Below, piece after piece: positions 56,142 through 64,000 of a stretch of 64,000 bases of DNA. Numbering within the stretch: the first letter of the stretch is position 1; each line of letters opens with the position of its first letter. Where the stretch lies: NCBI RefSeq assembly GCF_024347295.1, contig NZ_AP025458.1, positions 2,356,001 to 2,420,000 of the forward strand, written 5' to 3'. Position numbers and translations under genes: made by a program. The notes beneath the pieces are model-generated. The model saw only the letters and a program-made list of their open reading frames with translations. It had not been told where the DNA came from and made no database searches. The DNA comes from Vibrio artabrorum (lineage in GTDB: Bacteria > Pseudomonadota > Gammaproteobacteria > Enterobacterales > Vibrionaceae).

Positions 56142-56981
56142 TTAATTACATGAGTGATTGTTATTCATCACTTCAATTATCTTCATCGCTTCCAACGTTT
56201 CGTCAACGTCGTGAACACGAATAATTTGAGCACCTTTCATAGCGGCAATCGTGGCACAAGTAACACTGGCTACCATGCAATCCACAGGAGCCTTGTCTAA
56301 CAACTTAAAGATCATCGATTTTCTCGACATTCCCGCTAAGATTGGCAACCCTAATGCGTGAAGTTTATCAAGATGTGCTAATAGATGATAATTATGTTCG
56401 ATCGTTTTACCAAAACCAAAACCGGGGTCTAGGATAAGTTGCTCTTTTGATATGCCTATAGCCTCACACGCGTCCACTCTTTCTCTCAAAAAGTCTTCCA
56501 CATCAGTTAACACGTCATCATAGCTGGGATTCGCTTGCATGGTTCTAGGTTGACCTTTCATGTGCATCAAGCAAATTGGGACATTCGCGTTAGCGGCTGC
56601 CTCTAAGGCTCCAGGTTCTTGTAAAGCACGCACGTCATTGATCAAATCAGCACCAGCCTCAACGGCTTGACGCATTACTTCCGCTTTGCTGGTATCAATA
56701 GAGATCCAAACATCAAACTTAGCGCGAATGGCTTGAATCGCTGGGATAACACGAGCGAGTTCTTCTTCTAAAGAGACCTCAGGCGCTCCCGGACGAGTCG
56801 ATTCACCACCAATATCAATGATGCTGACACCAGCTTGAATCATTCGTTCCGCTTGCTGTAACGCCTTGTCTAACGAATTAAATTTACCGCCATCTGAAAA
56901 AGAATCTGGCGTGACATTAAGTATACCCATTACATGTGGGCGGTCTAAAACGAGCGTTTTATTGTTTGCTTTTAATATCAT
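56142..56981 (-). CDS. folP: Dihydropteroate synthase FolP
   Basis: 279 residues from ATG 56981; a GTG three codons upstream is less likely. Signatures are [28 protein letters not shown] and DPGFGFGKT. It joins p-aminobenzoate and dihydropterin pyrophosphate in folate synthesis and is the sulfonamide target. It is separated from ftsH by a strong terminator. Confidence 0.96.
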   Translation of the reverse strand: MILKANNKTLVLDRPHVMGILNVTPDSFSDGGKFNSLDKALQQAERMIQAGVSIIDIGGESTRPGAPEVSLEEELARVIPAIQAIRAKFDVWISIDTSKAEVMRQAVEAGADLINDVRALQEPGALEAAANANVPICLMHMKGQPRTMQANPSYDDVLTDVEDFLRERVDACEAIGISKEQLILDPGFGFGKTIEHNYHLLAHLDKLHALGLPILAGMSRKSMIFKLLDKAPVDCMVASVTCATIAAMKGAQIIRVHDVDETLEAMKIIEVMNNNHSCN

Positions 56982-57026
56982 GGAAAACACCTATCAAAAA
57001 GTAAAAACACCTTGGGCTATAAACAG

Positions 57027-57054
57027 AAAAACCCTGAGCGTGCTCAGGGTTTTT
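57027..57054 (-). terminator. Intrinsic terminator between ftsH and folP
   Basis: Perfect 9-bp core stem ACCCTGAGC/GCTCAGGGT with loop GT, extended by A and T runs on both sides. It lies 17 nt past ftsH. Confidence 0.9.
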
Positions 57055-57070
57055 ATTGATAACTTAACGA

Positions 57071-59038
57071 TTAAGAATCTTTATTTTCAACGTCATCTGA
57101 GTCAGATTTAACGTCTTCAACTTTCGACTCTTCAGCTTTTGGTTCCGCTTTGGCGTCTTCTGCCTTAACTTCAGGTTTTGCCTCTTCCTTTGCAGGTTCA
57201 GCTTTTGCCTGATCACCCCAACCAGCTGGTTCACGAATGTCGTCTTTACGCTCCATCAAGTCATCAATCTGACCTGCATCAATCGTTTCAAACTTCATCA
57301 ACGCATCTTTCATCGAGTGCATGATATCCATGTTCTCTTCAAGAATCTTGCGTGCACGGTCGTAGTTGCGATCAATTAGAATTCGAATTTCTTCATCGAT
57401 CAGCTTAGTCGTGTCATCCGAAACATGCTTCGCTTGACTCATACCACGACCTAGGAAAACTTCACCTTCTTCTTCAGCATAGAGAAGAGGACCAAGTTTT
57501 TCAGAGAAGCCCCATTGCGTCACCATCTTACGAGCAATATCCGTTGCACGTTCGATATCGTTAGACGCACCCGTCGACACTTTCTCCTTACCGTAGATAA
57601 GTTCTTCAGCAAGACGACCACCGTACAAACTAGAAATCATAGACTCTAGGTGTTGGCGAGACATGCTCACACGATCTTGTTCTGGCAAGTACATGGTTAC
57701 ACCAAGCGCACGACCACGTGGAATGATTGATACTTTGTACACTGGATCGTGTTCAGGCACCAAACGACCAACAATTGCGTGACCTGCTTCGTGGTAAGCC
57801 GTTGACTCTTTTACTTCCTCAGACATCACCATGGAACGGCGCTCAGCACCCATCATGATTTTGTCTTTAGCAAGTTCAAACTCAACCATAGAGACATTGC
57901 GCTTGTTACCACGAGCTGCAAATAGAGCCGCTTCGTTCACAAGGTTCGCCAGATCTGCACCAGAGAAACCAGGTGTACCACGAGCGATCAGAGACGGTTC
58001 AACATCACCTGATAGTGGCACTTTACGCATGTGCACTTTAAGAATTTGTTCACGACCACGTACATCCGGTAGACCAACCACAACTTGACGGTCAAAACGA
58101 CCAGGACGAAGTAGTGCTGGATCGAGTACATCTGGACGGTTGGTCGCAGCGATAACGATAATACCTTCGTTACCTTCGAAACCATCCATCTCAACGAGCA
58201 TTTGGTTCAGTGTTTGTTCACGTTCGTCGTGACCACCACCAACACCAGCACCACGTTGACGACCTACCGCATCGATTTCATCGATAAAGATGATACACGG
58301 CGCGGCTTTCTTCGCTTGTTCGAACATGTCACGCACACGAGATGCACCAACACCAACAAACATTTCTACGAAGTCAGAACCCGAGATAGTAAAGAACGGT
58401 ACTTTCGCTTCACCAGCAATCGCTTTTGCAAGCAATGTCTTACCCGTACCAGGAGGACCAACCAACAGGATACCTGTCGGGATCTTACCACCTAGTTTTT
58501 GGAATCGACTTGGGTCACGAAGGTAATCAACCAATTCTTTAACGTCTTCTTTTGCTTCGTCACAACCGGCAACGTCCGCAAACATCGTTTTGATTTGTTC
58601 TTCGCTCATCATGCGAGCTTTGCTCTTACCAAACGACATTGCGCCTTTACCGCCGCCACCGCCTTGCATTTGACGCATGAAGAAAATCCATACACCAATC
58701 AGTAAGATCATAGGGAACCAAGAGATGAAGATAGTGCCAAGTAAGCTCTGCTCTTCCGGTGGTGTCCCCTGAACTTTTACGTTTTGATTAATCAAGTCAT
58801 CAAGTAGCTTTTGGTCATAAACAGGCATGTAAGTCACAAACTTACCACCACCGCCACTACGTGTGAAAGTGATTTCGCTGTTATTGAACTGTGCGTCTTG
58901 AATCTGGCCTTGGCCAACTTCCTGTACAAACGTGGTGTAATCTACTGCTCTGCCGTTACTTTCCCCAGGGCCGAAACTCTGGAATACCGACATCAACACT
59001 ACAGCGATAACAAGCCACAGAATTAAATTTTTTGCCAT
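57071..59038 (-). CDS. ftsH: FtsH, membrane AAA+ zinc metalloprotease
   Basis: 655 residues from ATG 59038 ([20 protein letters not shown]). Two membrane helices (about 5-21 and 104-122) flank a periplasmic domain. The AAA module has Walker A GPPGTGKT at 194-201, Walker B IIFIDEID and the second region of homology [20 protein letters not shown]. The zinc site is HEAGH at 416-420. The Lys/Glu/Ala-rich tail is low complexity. It degrades sigma-32, LpxC and membrane proteins. It is 107 nt downstream of rlmE. Confidence 0.97.
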   Translation of the reverse strand: MAKNLILWLVIAVVLMSVFQSFGPGESNGRAVDYTTFVQEVGQGQIQDAQFNNSEITFTRSGGGGKFVTYMPVYDQKLLDDLINQNVKVQGTPPEEQSLLGTIFISWFPMILLIGVWIFFMRQMQGGGGGKGAMSFGKSKARMMSEEQIKTMFADVAGCDEAKEDVKELVDYLRDPSRFQKLGGKIPTGILLVGPPGTGKTLLAKAIAGEAKVPFFTISGSDFVEMFVGVGASRVRDMFEQAKKAAPCIIFIDEIDAVGRQRGAGVGGGHDEREQTLNQMLVEMDGFEGNEGIIVIAATNRPDVLDPALLRPGRFDRQVVVGLPDVRGREQILKVHMRKVPLSGDVEPSLIARGTPGFSGADLANLVNEAALFAARGNKRNVSMVEFELAKDKIMMGAERRSMVMSEEVKESTAYHEAGHAIVGRLVPEHDPVYKVSIIPRGRALGVTMYLPEQDRVSMSRQHLESMISSLYGGRLAEELIYGKEKVSTGASNDIERATDIARKMVTQWGFSEKLGPLLYAEEEGEVFLGRGMSQAKHVSDDTTKLIDEEIRILIDRNYDRARKILEENMDIMHSMKDALMKFETIDAGQIDDLMERKDDIREPAGWGDQAKAEPAKEEAKPEVKAEDAKAEPKAEESKVEDVKSDSDDVENKDS

Positions 59039-59145
59039 GTCACTCAAGGTGTCAGCCTCTCGATAACTAATTGTAATTAAAGGTAGGGTACTACAGTTTG
59101 TAACCTGTAGCCATATTGTTAACTCTCACTCTTTGAAGAGAATCG

Positions 59146-59775
59146 TTAACCTTTGTAACCAGTGGCTACGATAAACACTTCTCGAGATCGAGCCCTAGAA
59201 GAGTCGGGTTTCCTGACCTTAACCGTTTTAAACATCTCACGGACATCTTTGACGTATTGGTCAAACCCTTCGCCTTGGAATACTTTAACGACAAAACTAC
59301 CATTGGTAGCTAGAACTTGTCGACACATATCCAAAGCTAATTCAACCAAGTACATAGCTCTTGGTTGGTCTACTGAGTTATTTCCCGCAATGTTAGGGGC
59401 CATATCTGACATCACCACATCGACCATATTAGGTTGAATACGATCCAGTAAGGCTTCCAATACGGCTTCTTCGCGGAAATCACCTTGTAAAAAGCTCACA
59501 CCAGCGATAGGGTCCATCGGCAACAAGTCACACGCAATGATTTGTCCACTATCACCAATAATCTTAGCAGCATATTGAGACCAACCGCCAGGTGCTGCCC
59601 CTAAATCCACAACGGTCATCGCAGGAGACAACAATTTATCTTTTGCTTGAATCTCTTCCATTTTGAAATAAGCCCGCGAACGATAGCCTTTCTTTCTCGC
59701 CTCATTTGCGTACTTGTCGTCGAAGTGCTCCTTCAACCAACGACCTGAACTGGCCGAGTGTTTCTGTTTACTCAT
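59146..59775 (-). CDS. rlmE: 23S rRNA U2552 2'-O-methyltransferase RlmE
   Basis: 209 residues from ATG 59775 ([20 protein letters not shown]). The SAM site is [15 protein letters not shown]; the K-D-K-E tetrad region includes [22 protein letters not shown] and [10 protein letters not shown]. It is also called FtsJ/RrmJ. It is divergent from yhbY, as in E. coli. Confidence 0.96.
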   Translation of the reverse strand: MSKQKHSASSGRWLKEHFDDKYANEARKKGYRSRAYFKMEEIQAKDKLLSPAMTVVDLGAAPGGWSQYAAKIIGDSGQIIACDLLPMDPIAGVSFLQGDFREEAVLEALLDRIQPNMVDVVMSDMAPNIAGNNSVDQPRAMYLVELALDMCRQVLATNGSFVVKVFQGEGFDQYVKDVREMFKTVKVRKPDSSRARSREVFIVATGYKG

Positions 59776-59889
59776 TGGATACCTAAATTGGAGGAAAGTA
59801 CTAATTGCTGAATAAATTATAGTCTTCAGCATTAGATGGCGTTAAAATAGCTTTTTTCAACCCTAATACTAAAGAAAATTGGCCGCGTA

Positions 59890-60186
59890 ATGAACCTAAG
59901 TACCAAACAAAAGCAGCATCTAAAGGGCCTAGCTCACAGTTTAAAACCTGTCGTGCTAATGGGCGCAAATGGACTTACTGAAGCTGTTCTAGCGGAAATC
60001 GAATTAGCTCTAGACCACCACGAACTGATCAAAATTAAAGTTGCATCAGAAGACCGTGAGACTAAACAACTGATTATCGATGCCATTGTACGTGAATCTA
60101 AAGCAGAGAAAGTACAAACTATCGGTAAAGTTCTAGTACTGTTCCGTCAGTCAGAAGCTCGTAAAATCGAGATTCCACGCAAGTAA
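59890..60186 (+). CDS. yhbY: YhbY, CRM-domain RNA-binding protein
   Basis: 98 residues. A single CRM domain (LKPVVLMGANGLTEAVLAEI with the GxxG loop, and HELIKIKV). It associates with pre-50S ribosomal particles. It is divergent from rlmE and convergent with greA, the conserved order. Confidence 0.95.
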   Translation: MNLSTKQKQHLKGLAHSLKPVVLMGANGLTEAVLAEIELALDHHELIKIKVASEDRETKQLIIDAIVRESKAEKVQTIGKVLVLFRQSEARKIEIPRK

Positions 60187-60243
60187 GCTGAATTCACATA
60201 AAGAAAACCTTAGCGTTTATCTTTCAGTGTAGCTTGAGAAACG

Positions 60244-60270
60244 AAAAAGGTCGCATTAAGCGACCTTTTT
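60244..60270. terminator. Bidirectional terminator between yhbY and greA
   Basis: Perfect 11-bp stem AAAAAGGTCGC/GCGACCTTTTT with loop ATTAA. Confidence 0.92.
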
Positions 60271-60296
60271 ACTTATCAGAAACAAAGTTAATTCAA

Positions 60297-60770
60297 TTAG
60301 ATATATTCTACTTTGTCGATTTCAAAGTCTTTATCACCACCTGGAGTAGAGATATGAACTTCATCACCTTCCATCTTACCGATTAGACCGCGCGCAATCG
60401 GTGATTTCACAGAAATTCGCCCAGTTTTAATATCGGCTTCATCTTCAGAAACGATTTGGTAACGGAACTCTTCGTCCGTATCGACATCAACCAAAGTAAC
60501 AGTCGTGCCAAAGATAATCTTACCCGTATTATCCATCTGAGTGACATCGATGATTTGAGCGAGTGATAACTTATATTCGATATCTCGAATTTGAGCTTCA
60601 CAGATCCCCTGCTCCTCACGAGCAGCGTGATATTCTGCATTCTCTTTCAAGTCACCAAGTTCACGAGCTTCACCAATAGCTGCTGAGATAACAGGGCGAA
60701 GCTTAAGTAAGCGATCTAATTCGTCACGCAGCTGCTGAGCACCGCGTACTGTCATTGGAACCTTTTCCAT
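60297..60770 (-). CDS. greA: Transcription elongation factor GreA
   Basis: 157 residues. An N-terminal coiled coil carries the acidic tip segment [18 protein letters not shown] and is followed by the FKBP-like C-terminal domain ([16 protein letters not shown]). It rescues backtracked RNA polymerase by stimulating transcript cleavage. Full length for the family. Confidence 0.96.
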   Translation of the reverse strand: MEKVPMTVRGAQQLRDELDRLLKLRPVISAAIGEARELGDLKENAEYHAAREEQGICEAQIRDIEYKLSLAQIIDVTQMDNTGKIIFGTTVTLVDVDTDEEFRYQIVSEDEADIKTGRISVKSPIARGLIGKMEGDEVHISTPGGDKDFEIDKVEYI

Positions 60771-61283
60771 TTTTTACCTCTATGCCAAAGCTTTCTTTGG
60801 CCAACATAAATACACCCAACGCATTCATTGGGTGATAGAAACAAAACGATTTGACTTAGTGTAAACAAACTTGATGGCTAAATCATCTTTATTCCACTTT
60901 GCATTCTAAAAGCTTTATCTAAGTCTAAATTATACGCCTAACAAAAACGAATAATAATATTCTGACCTATGAACTCACGATTTAACACCTAAAAAAAACA
61001 AAAACAAAAACAAACCAATACAGACCTAAATCCAAAAAATACACTTAACAACAGTAACTTATAACAAAAAACCAACAATAAAACATTGTTCGATATTTTA
61101 TTGATATCATTTTACTAACGACCTGTGGAACTTTGGGGTAAAAAGTATCTCATGGATTGCACTGGTAAGTTTCATGATTTTACTCTAAGTATACTTATGA
61201 ATCCCCACCCATATAATCAATCCACAAAAAGGGTGCAAATCCTTAATAAATACCTTTATGGACAGTAATTAGGAATCAATAAC
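60771..61283. promoter_or_regulatory. greA/ompU divergent control region
   Basis: 513 nt without a gene, strongly A+T-rich on the ompU side. An A-rich CAAAAA-repeat tract is at 60991-61014. TATAAT at 61212-61217 is a candidate -10 for ompU, with no -35 match at the usual spacing, giving a leader of about 60 nt. In V. cholerae, ToxR activates ompU from such A/T-rich DNA; I could not fix clear ToxR boxes here. Confidence 0.5.
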
Positions 61284-62315
61284 ATGAACAAAACGATGAT
61301 CGCTTTGGCAGTTTCTGCCGCTGCTCTTGCTACTGGAGCTAACGCCTCAGAACTGTACAACCAAGACGGTACGACTCTAGACATGGGCGGCCGCGCTGAA
61401 GCTCGTCTATCGATGAAAGATGGTAAAGCACAAGACAACTCTCGTGTCCGCCTTAACTTCTTAGGTCAAGTTGAAATCCAAGATGGCCTATACGGTGTCG
61501 GTTTCTACGAAGGGGAATTCACTACTGCTGACAATGCTGACGGCTCTGACCTAGATAACCGTTACACTTACGCTGGTCTAGGCGGTACATTCGGTGAAGT
61601 AACTTACGGTAAAAACGACGGTGCGCTAGGCGTGATCACAGACTTCACTGATATCATGGCTTACCACGGTAACTCAGCTGCAGACAAAATTGCTGTCGCT
61701 GACCGTACCGACAACATGCTTTCATACAAAGGTCAATTCCAAGATCTAAGCGTTAAAGCGAGCTACCGTTTCGCAGACCGTGAAGATTCAAAGCTAAATG
61801 GATCTGGTTACACAGATAACTCTCAAGACGGCTACTCACTTTCTGGTATCTACGCGATTGGCGAAACGGGCGTTAAGCTAGGTGCAGGTTACGCAGACCA
61901 AGATAAGAACAATGAATACATGCTTTCTGGTTCTTACACAATGGGTGACCTATACTTCGCTGGTGTATTCACTGATGGTGAAAAAGACTTTGATGGGCAA
62001 TATGACTCTACAACCGCTTCAAGCATTGGTAGTAAGTTCTCAGGAGTTCAAGACTACACGGGTTATGAATTAGCCGCCGCTTACACACTAGGCCAAACGG
62101 TATTCACCACTACGTACAATAACGCAGAAACGGGTAGCGACACATCTGCAGATAACATCGCCATCGATACGACCTACTACTTCAAGCCTAACTTCCGTGG
62201 CTATGTTTCTTACAACTTCAACCTGCTGGACGCAAATGATACTCTAGGTACAAGCACAGTAGGCAAGAAAGGTGCTGAAGACGAAGTGGCTGTAGGTCTA
62301 CGTTACGACTTCTAA
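61284..62315 (+). CDS. ompU: OmpU-type outer-membrane porin
   Basis: 343 residues. A signal peptide of 21 residues ends ATGANA, and the mature part begins SELYNQDGTTLDMGGRAEAR. Alternating beta-strand sequence with many aromatic residues follows to the C-terminal LRYDF ending in phenylalanine, the outer-membrane assembly signal. It is a trimeric porin, located between greA and dacB just as in V. cholerae. Codon use is strongly biased, fitting high expression. It has its own terminator. Confidence 0.93.
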   Translation: MNKTMIALAVSAAALATGANASELYNQDGTTLDMGGRAEARLSMKDGKAQDNSRVRLNFLGQVEIQDGLYGVGFYEGEFTTADNADGSDLDNRYTYAGLGGTFGEVTYGKNDGALGVITDFTDIMAYHGNSAADKIAVADRTDNMLSYKGQFQDLSVKASYRFADREDSKLNGSGYTDNSQDGYSLSGIYAIGETGVKLGAGYADQDKNNEYMLSGSYTMGDLYFAGVFTDGEKDFDGQYDSTTASSIGSKFSGVQDYTGYELAAAYTLGQTVFTTTYNNAETGSDTSADNIAIDTTYYFKPNFRGYVSYNFNLLDANDTLGTSTVGKKGAEDEVAVGLRYDF

Positions 62316-62354
62316 TTCAGACTATCTCATTGTTGAATGCGTTAATTGAAAATC

Positions 62355-62384
62355 AAAACGTCCGCTCTCTAGCGGGCGTTTTTT
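62355..62384 (+). terminator. Intrinsic terminator after ompU
   Basis: Stem of about 11 bp with one G-T pair (AAAACGTCCGC with GCGGGCGTTTT), loop TCTCTA, then T-run. Confidence 0.88.
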
Positions 62385-62427
62385 ATATCTGTATACTGAA
62401 AACATCCGCCATCCAAGATAATCTTCT

Positions 62428-63861
62428 ATGCGCCTTCTATCCACACTGTTTCTCTGTAGTTTTTCCATTAGCATTTTCTCATTCAACGCGTTCGCTTACG
62501 CCCCGCTAGATAAATTACCTAATGGCAGTAGCACAAGTGTAATTTTGGAATCCCTGAATGGGGATTCCAATAAAATGAATTTTAACAGTGATGGTTTTTA
62601 TCCCCCCGCCAGCACATTAAAGCTCGTCACCGCTTTGGCAGCCAAATTAGAGTTGGGGGATGACTTTCACTACACAACCAGCATTGCTCGTTCAGGTAAA
62701 GACGCCGTCATTTCGTTCAGTGGTGACCCAACACTACAGCGAGAACATCTGAAAAGCCTTCTAGCTCAATATGCTCAATCACAATCTAAATCGATCAAAG
62801 GTAACCTGTATCTTGATAACTCAGCTTTTACTGGCTATCAACGCGCAGTGGGGTGGCCTTGGGATATTCTCGGTGTTTGTTACAGCGCACCTTCGAGTGC
62901 GATGACCTTAGACAGCAACTGCGCACAAGCCTCTATTTACACAAAAGATAACGGCAGCACCCGGATTTATATTCCCGCTCACTATCCGATAGACGTGACC
63001 ACCACGGCCGCCACGGTCACTCGCTCAGGGCAGAAGGCCACACAATGCGACTTAGAGCTCATCACCACACCAGATAACACATACACGCTCTCTGGTTGCT
63101 TAGTGGAGCGCAACAAGCCGCTCCCCCTTAAGTTTGCAATTCAAAACCCAGAGCTTTACACCTATCAAGTCGTCACATCGCTTCTTCAAGAACTGAGAAT
63201 AGAAGTAAAAGGCGATGTGATCCTTGGTAAAAAAGACAAATCGGATAAGACCTCGTTAGTCGCCAGTCACAACTCAGAAAAACTACCCGAACTGCTCGAT
63301 ATCATGCTCAAGAAATCAGATAACCTGATCGCTGATAACCTAACTAAAACACTGGGTGCGACGTTTTATGTTCAGCCTGGAAGTTTCAATAACGGAACCG
63401 AAGCGATAAAGCAGATATTACAAACCAAGACCAATATAGATCTAAGTCAGGCGCAGTTGGTCGACGGTTCTGGGCTGTCTAGAAATAACCGAATAAGATC
63501 ACAAACCATGGCTCAAGTGCTGCGTTACATCTGGGCTAACGATCAACGACTCAATTTAATTAAGGCAATGCCAATCTCTGGAGTGAGTGGCACCCTCAAA
63601 TATCGACAAAGCATGCGAAAGGCGCCGATCCAAGGCAATATTATTGCGAAGAGTGGGTCTTTGTACGGCAGCCATAATATGGCCGGTTTTGGTTTAGATA
63701 AAGCGGGCAATCCAAGTTCTCTATTTGTGCAGTTTGTTCGCGATTATTTCCCAGAAGAACAAGATCCAGACAAACCAGTAGAAGCACCGATCACCCAGTT
63801 TGAGCGTGCTTTCTACAAAGATGTGGTCGAGTTCAGTCAAACACAAAACAAATCTAAGTAA
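62428..63861 (+). CDS. dacB: DacB/PBP4, D-alanyl-D-alanine carboxypeptidase-endopeptidase
   Basis: 477 residues. A signal peptide (residues 1-23) is followed by a serine-peptidase S13 domain with SxxK at Ser62-Lys65 (PPASTLKLV), SDN at 297-299 and KSG at 408-410. It is a periplasmic class C penicillin-binding protein for cell-wall trimming and crosslink cleavage. It lies next to greA-ompU as in other vibrios. Confidence 0.95.
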   Translation: MRLLSTLFLCSFSISIFSFNAFAYAPLDKLPNGSSTSVILESLNGDSNKMNFNSDGFYPPASTLKLVTALAAKLELGDDFHYTTSIARSGKDAVISFSGDPTLQREHLKSLLAQYAQSQSKSIKGNLYLDNSAFTGYQRAVGWPWDILGVCYSAPSSAMTLDSNCAQASIYTKDNGSTRIYIPAHYPIDVTTTAATVTRSGQKATQCDLELITTPDNTYTLSGCLVERNKPLPLKFAIQNPELYTYQVVTSLLQELRIEVKGDVILGKKDKSDKTSLVASHNSEKLPELLDIMLKKSDNLIADNLTKTLGATFYVQPGSFNNGTEAIKQILQTKTNIDLSQAQLVDGSGLSRNNRIRSQTMAQVLRYIWANDQRLNLIKAMPISGVSGTLKYRQSMRKAPIQGNIIAKSGSLYGSHNMAGFGLDKAGNPSSLFVQFVRDYFPEEQDPDKPVEAPITQFERAFYKDVVEFSQTQNKSK

Positions 63862-63894
63862 TGCTAGCTCTGTGTAAGCTTCTACATTAATAAC

Positions 63895-63935
63895 AAAAAT
63901 GGCGCTGAAGACCTTCAATCTTTAGCGCTATTTTT
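63895..63935. terminator. Bidirectional terminator after dacB
   Basis: A 17-bp inverted repeat (63895-63911 with 63919-63935) with two G-T pairs, loop CCTTCAA, and flanking A and T runs. It serves dacB and the convergent gene at the right edge. Confidence 0.88.
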
Positions 63936-63943
63936 AGAAGTGG

Positions 63944-64000
63944 TTAAACGATGCCTAAGAATGCGTTCACTACAGTGAAGTAGATCCACATTCCTGAGAT
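63944..64000 (-). CDS. C-terminal end of a membrane protein (partial)
   Basis: The last 18 codons of a minus-strand gene (ISGMWIYFTVVNAFLGIV, then TAA) enter from the right edge. The sequence is a hydrophobic membrane helix. Family cannot be judged. Confidence 0.55.
   Translation of the reverse strand: MSGMWIYFTVVNAFLGIV

Noticed and set aside
61080..61210. ToxR boxes (TNAAA-N5-TNAAA) upstream of ompU
   Set aside because: Several single TNAAA motifs occur, as expected in A/T-rich DNA, but none at the right spacing that I could confirm by eye.

Overview
The window is a chromosomal segment of a marine gammaproteobacterium of the family Vibrionaceae, most likely a Vibrio close to the Splendidus group (inferred from protein similarity and gene order as I know them; no search was run). 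Gene order matches two conserved blocks: the V. cholerae VC2342-VC2352 neighbourhood (fusA2, radA, plzC, serB, ytjB, deoDBAC, nupC) and the ubiquinone/nlpI-pnp-rpsO-truB-rbfA-infB-nusA-rimP-metY-leuU-secG-glmM-folP-ftsH-rlmE-yhbY-greA-ompU-dacB block that E. coli carries near 69 min. No insertion sequence, prophage, integron or CRISPR array is visible.

Region 1 (1-14063) is the accessory part: a minus-strand Tad (tight adherence, Flp type IVc pilus) locus. In transcription order it holds two Flp pilins, the prepilin peptidase TadV, an AAA+ ATPase not found in the classical locus, RcpC, the secretin RcpA, a small lipoprotein, TadG-, TadE- and TadF-like pseudopilins, TadZ, TadA, TadB, TadC, TadD and, running off the left edge, a GT-C fold (STT3/PglB-like) membrane glycosyltransferase. 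An AraC-type regulator is divergent from flp. The locus is compact, with overlapping or nearly abutting genes, and differs from the Aggregatibacter order because tadG-E-F lie upstream of tadZ-A-B-C-D.

Region 2 (14147-17675) is a set of single genes: an acyl-CoA synthetase, a 59-residue DUF1127-like protein divergent from a LysR regulator, a 43-bp tandem duplication in an otherwise empty intergenic stretch, and a VF530-type small protein. Region 3 (17760-35799) holds the second EF-G, RadA, the PilZ protein PlzC, SerB, the YtjB/AhpA membrane protein, the deoxyribonucleoside catabolism operon deoCABD with the NupC transporter, TatD with a DUF5363 protein, RF3, RimI and HolD. Region 4 (36014-43377) holds the O2-independent ubiquinone genes ubiT, ubiU and ubiV, split by an intact PAS-GGDEF-EAL protein, then a MATE exporter and its MarR regulator with two near-identical operator palindromes.

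Region 5 (43475-64000) is the conserved RNA/translation block (nlpI to rimP, two tRNAs), secG, glmM, folP, ftsH, rlmE, yhbY, greA, the OmpU porin and DacB. Intrinsic terminators mark most unit ends, and a long folded leader precedes pnp. I found no convincing new defence or mobile system. The strongest candidates for new biology are the Tad locus with its extra ATPase and glycosyltransferase, and the MarR/MATE operator pair.
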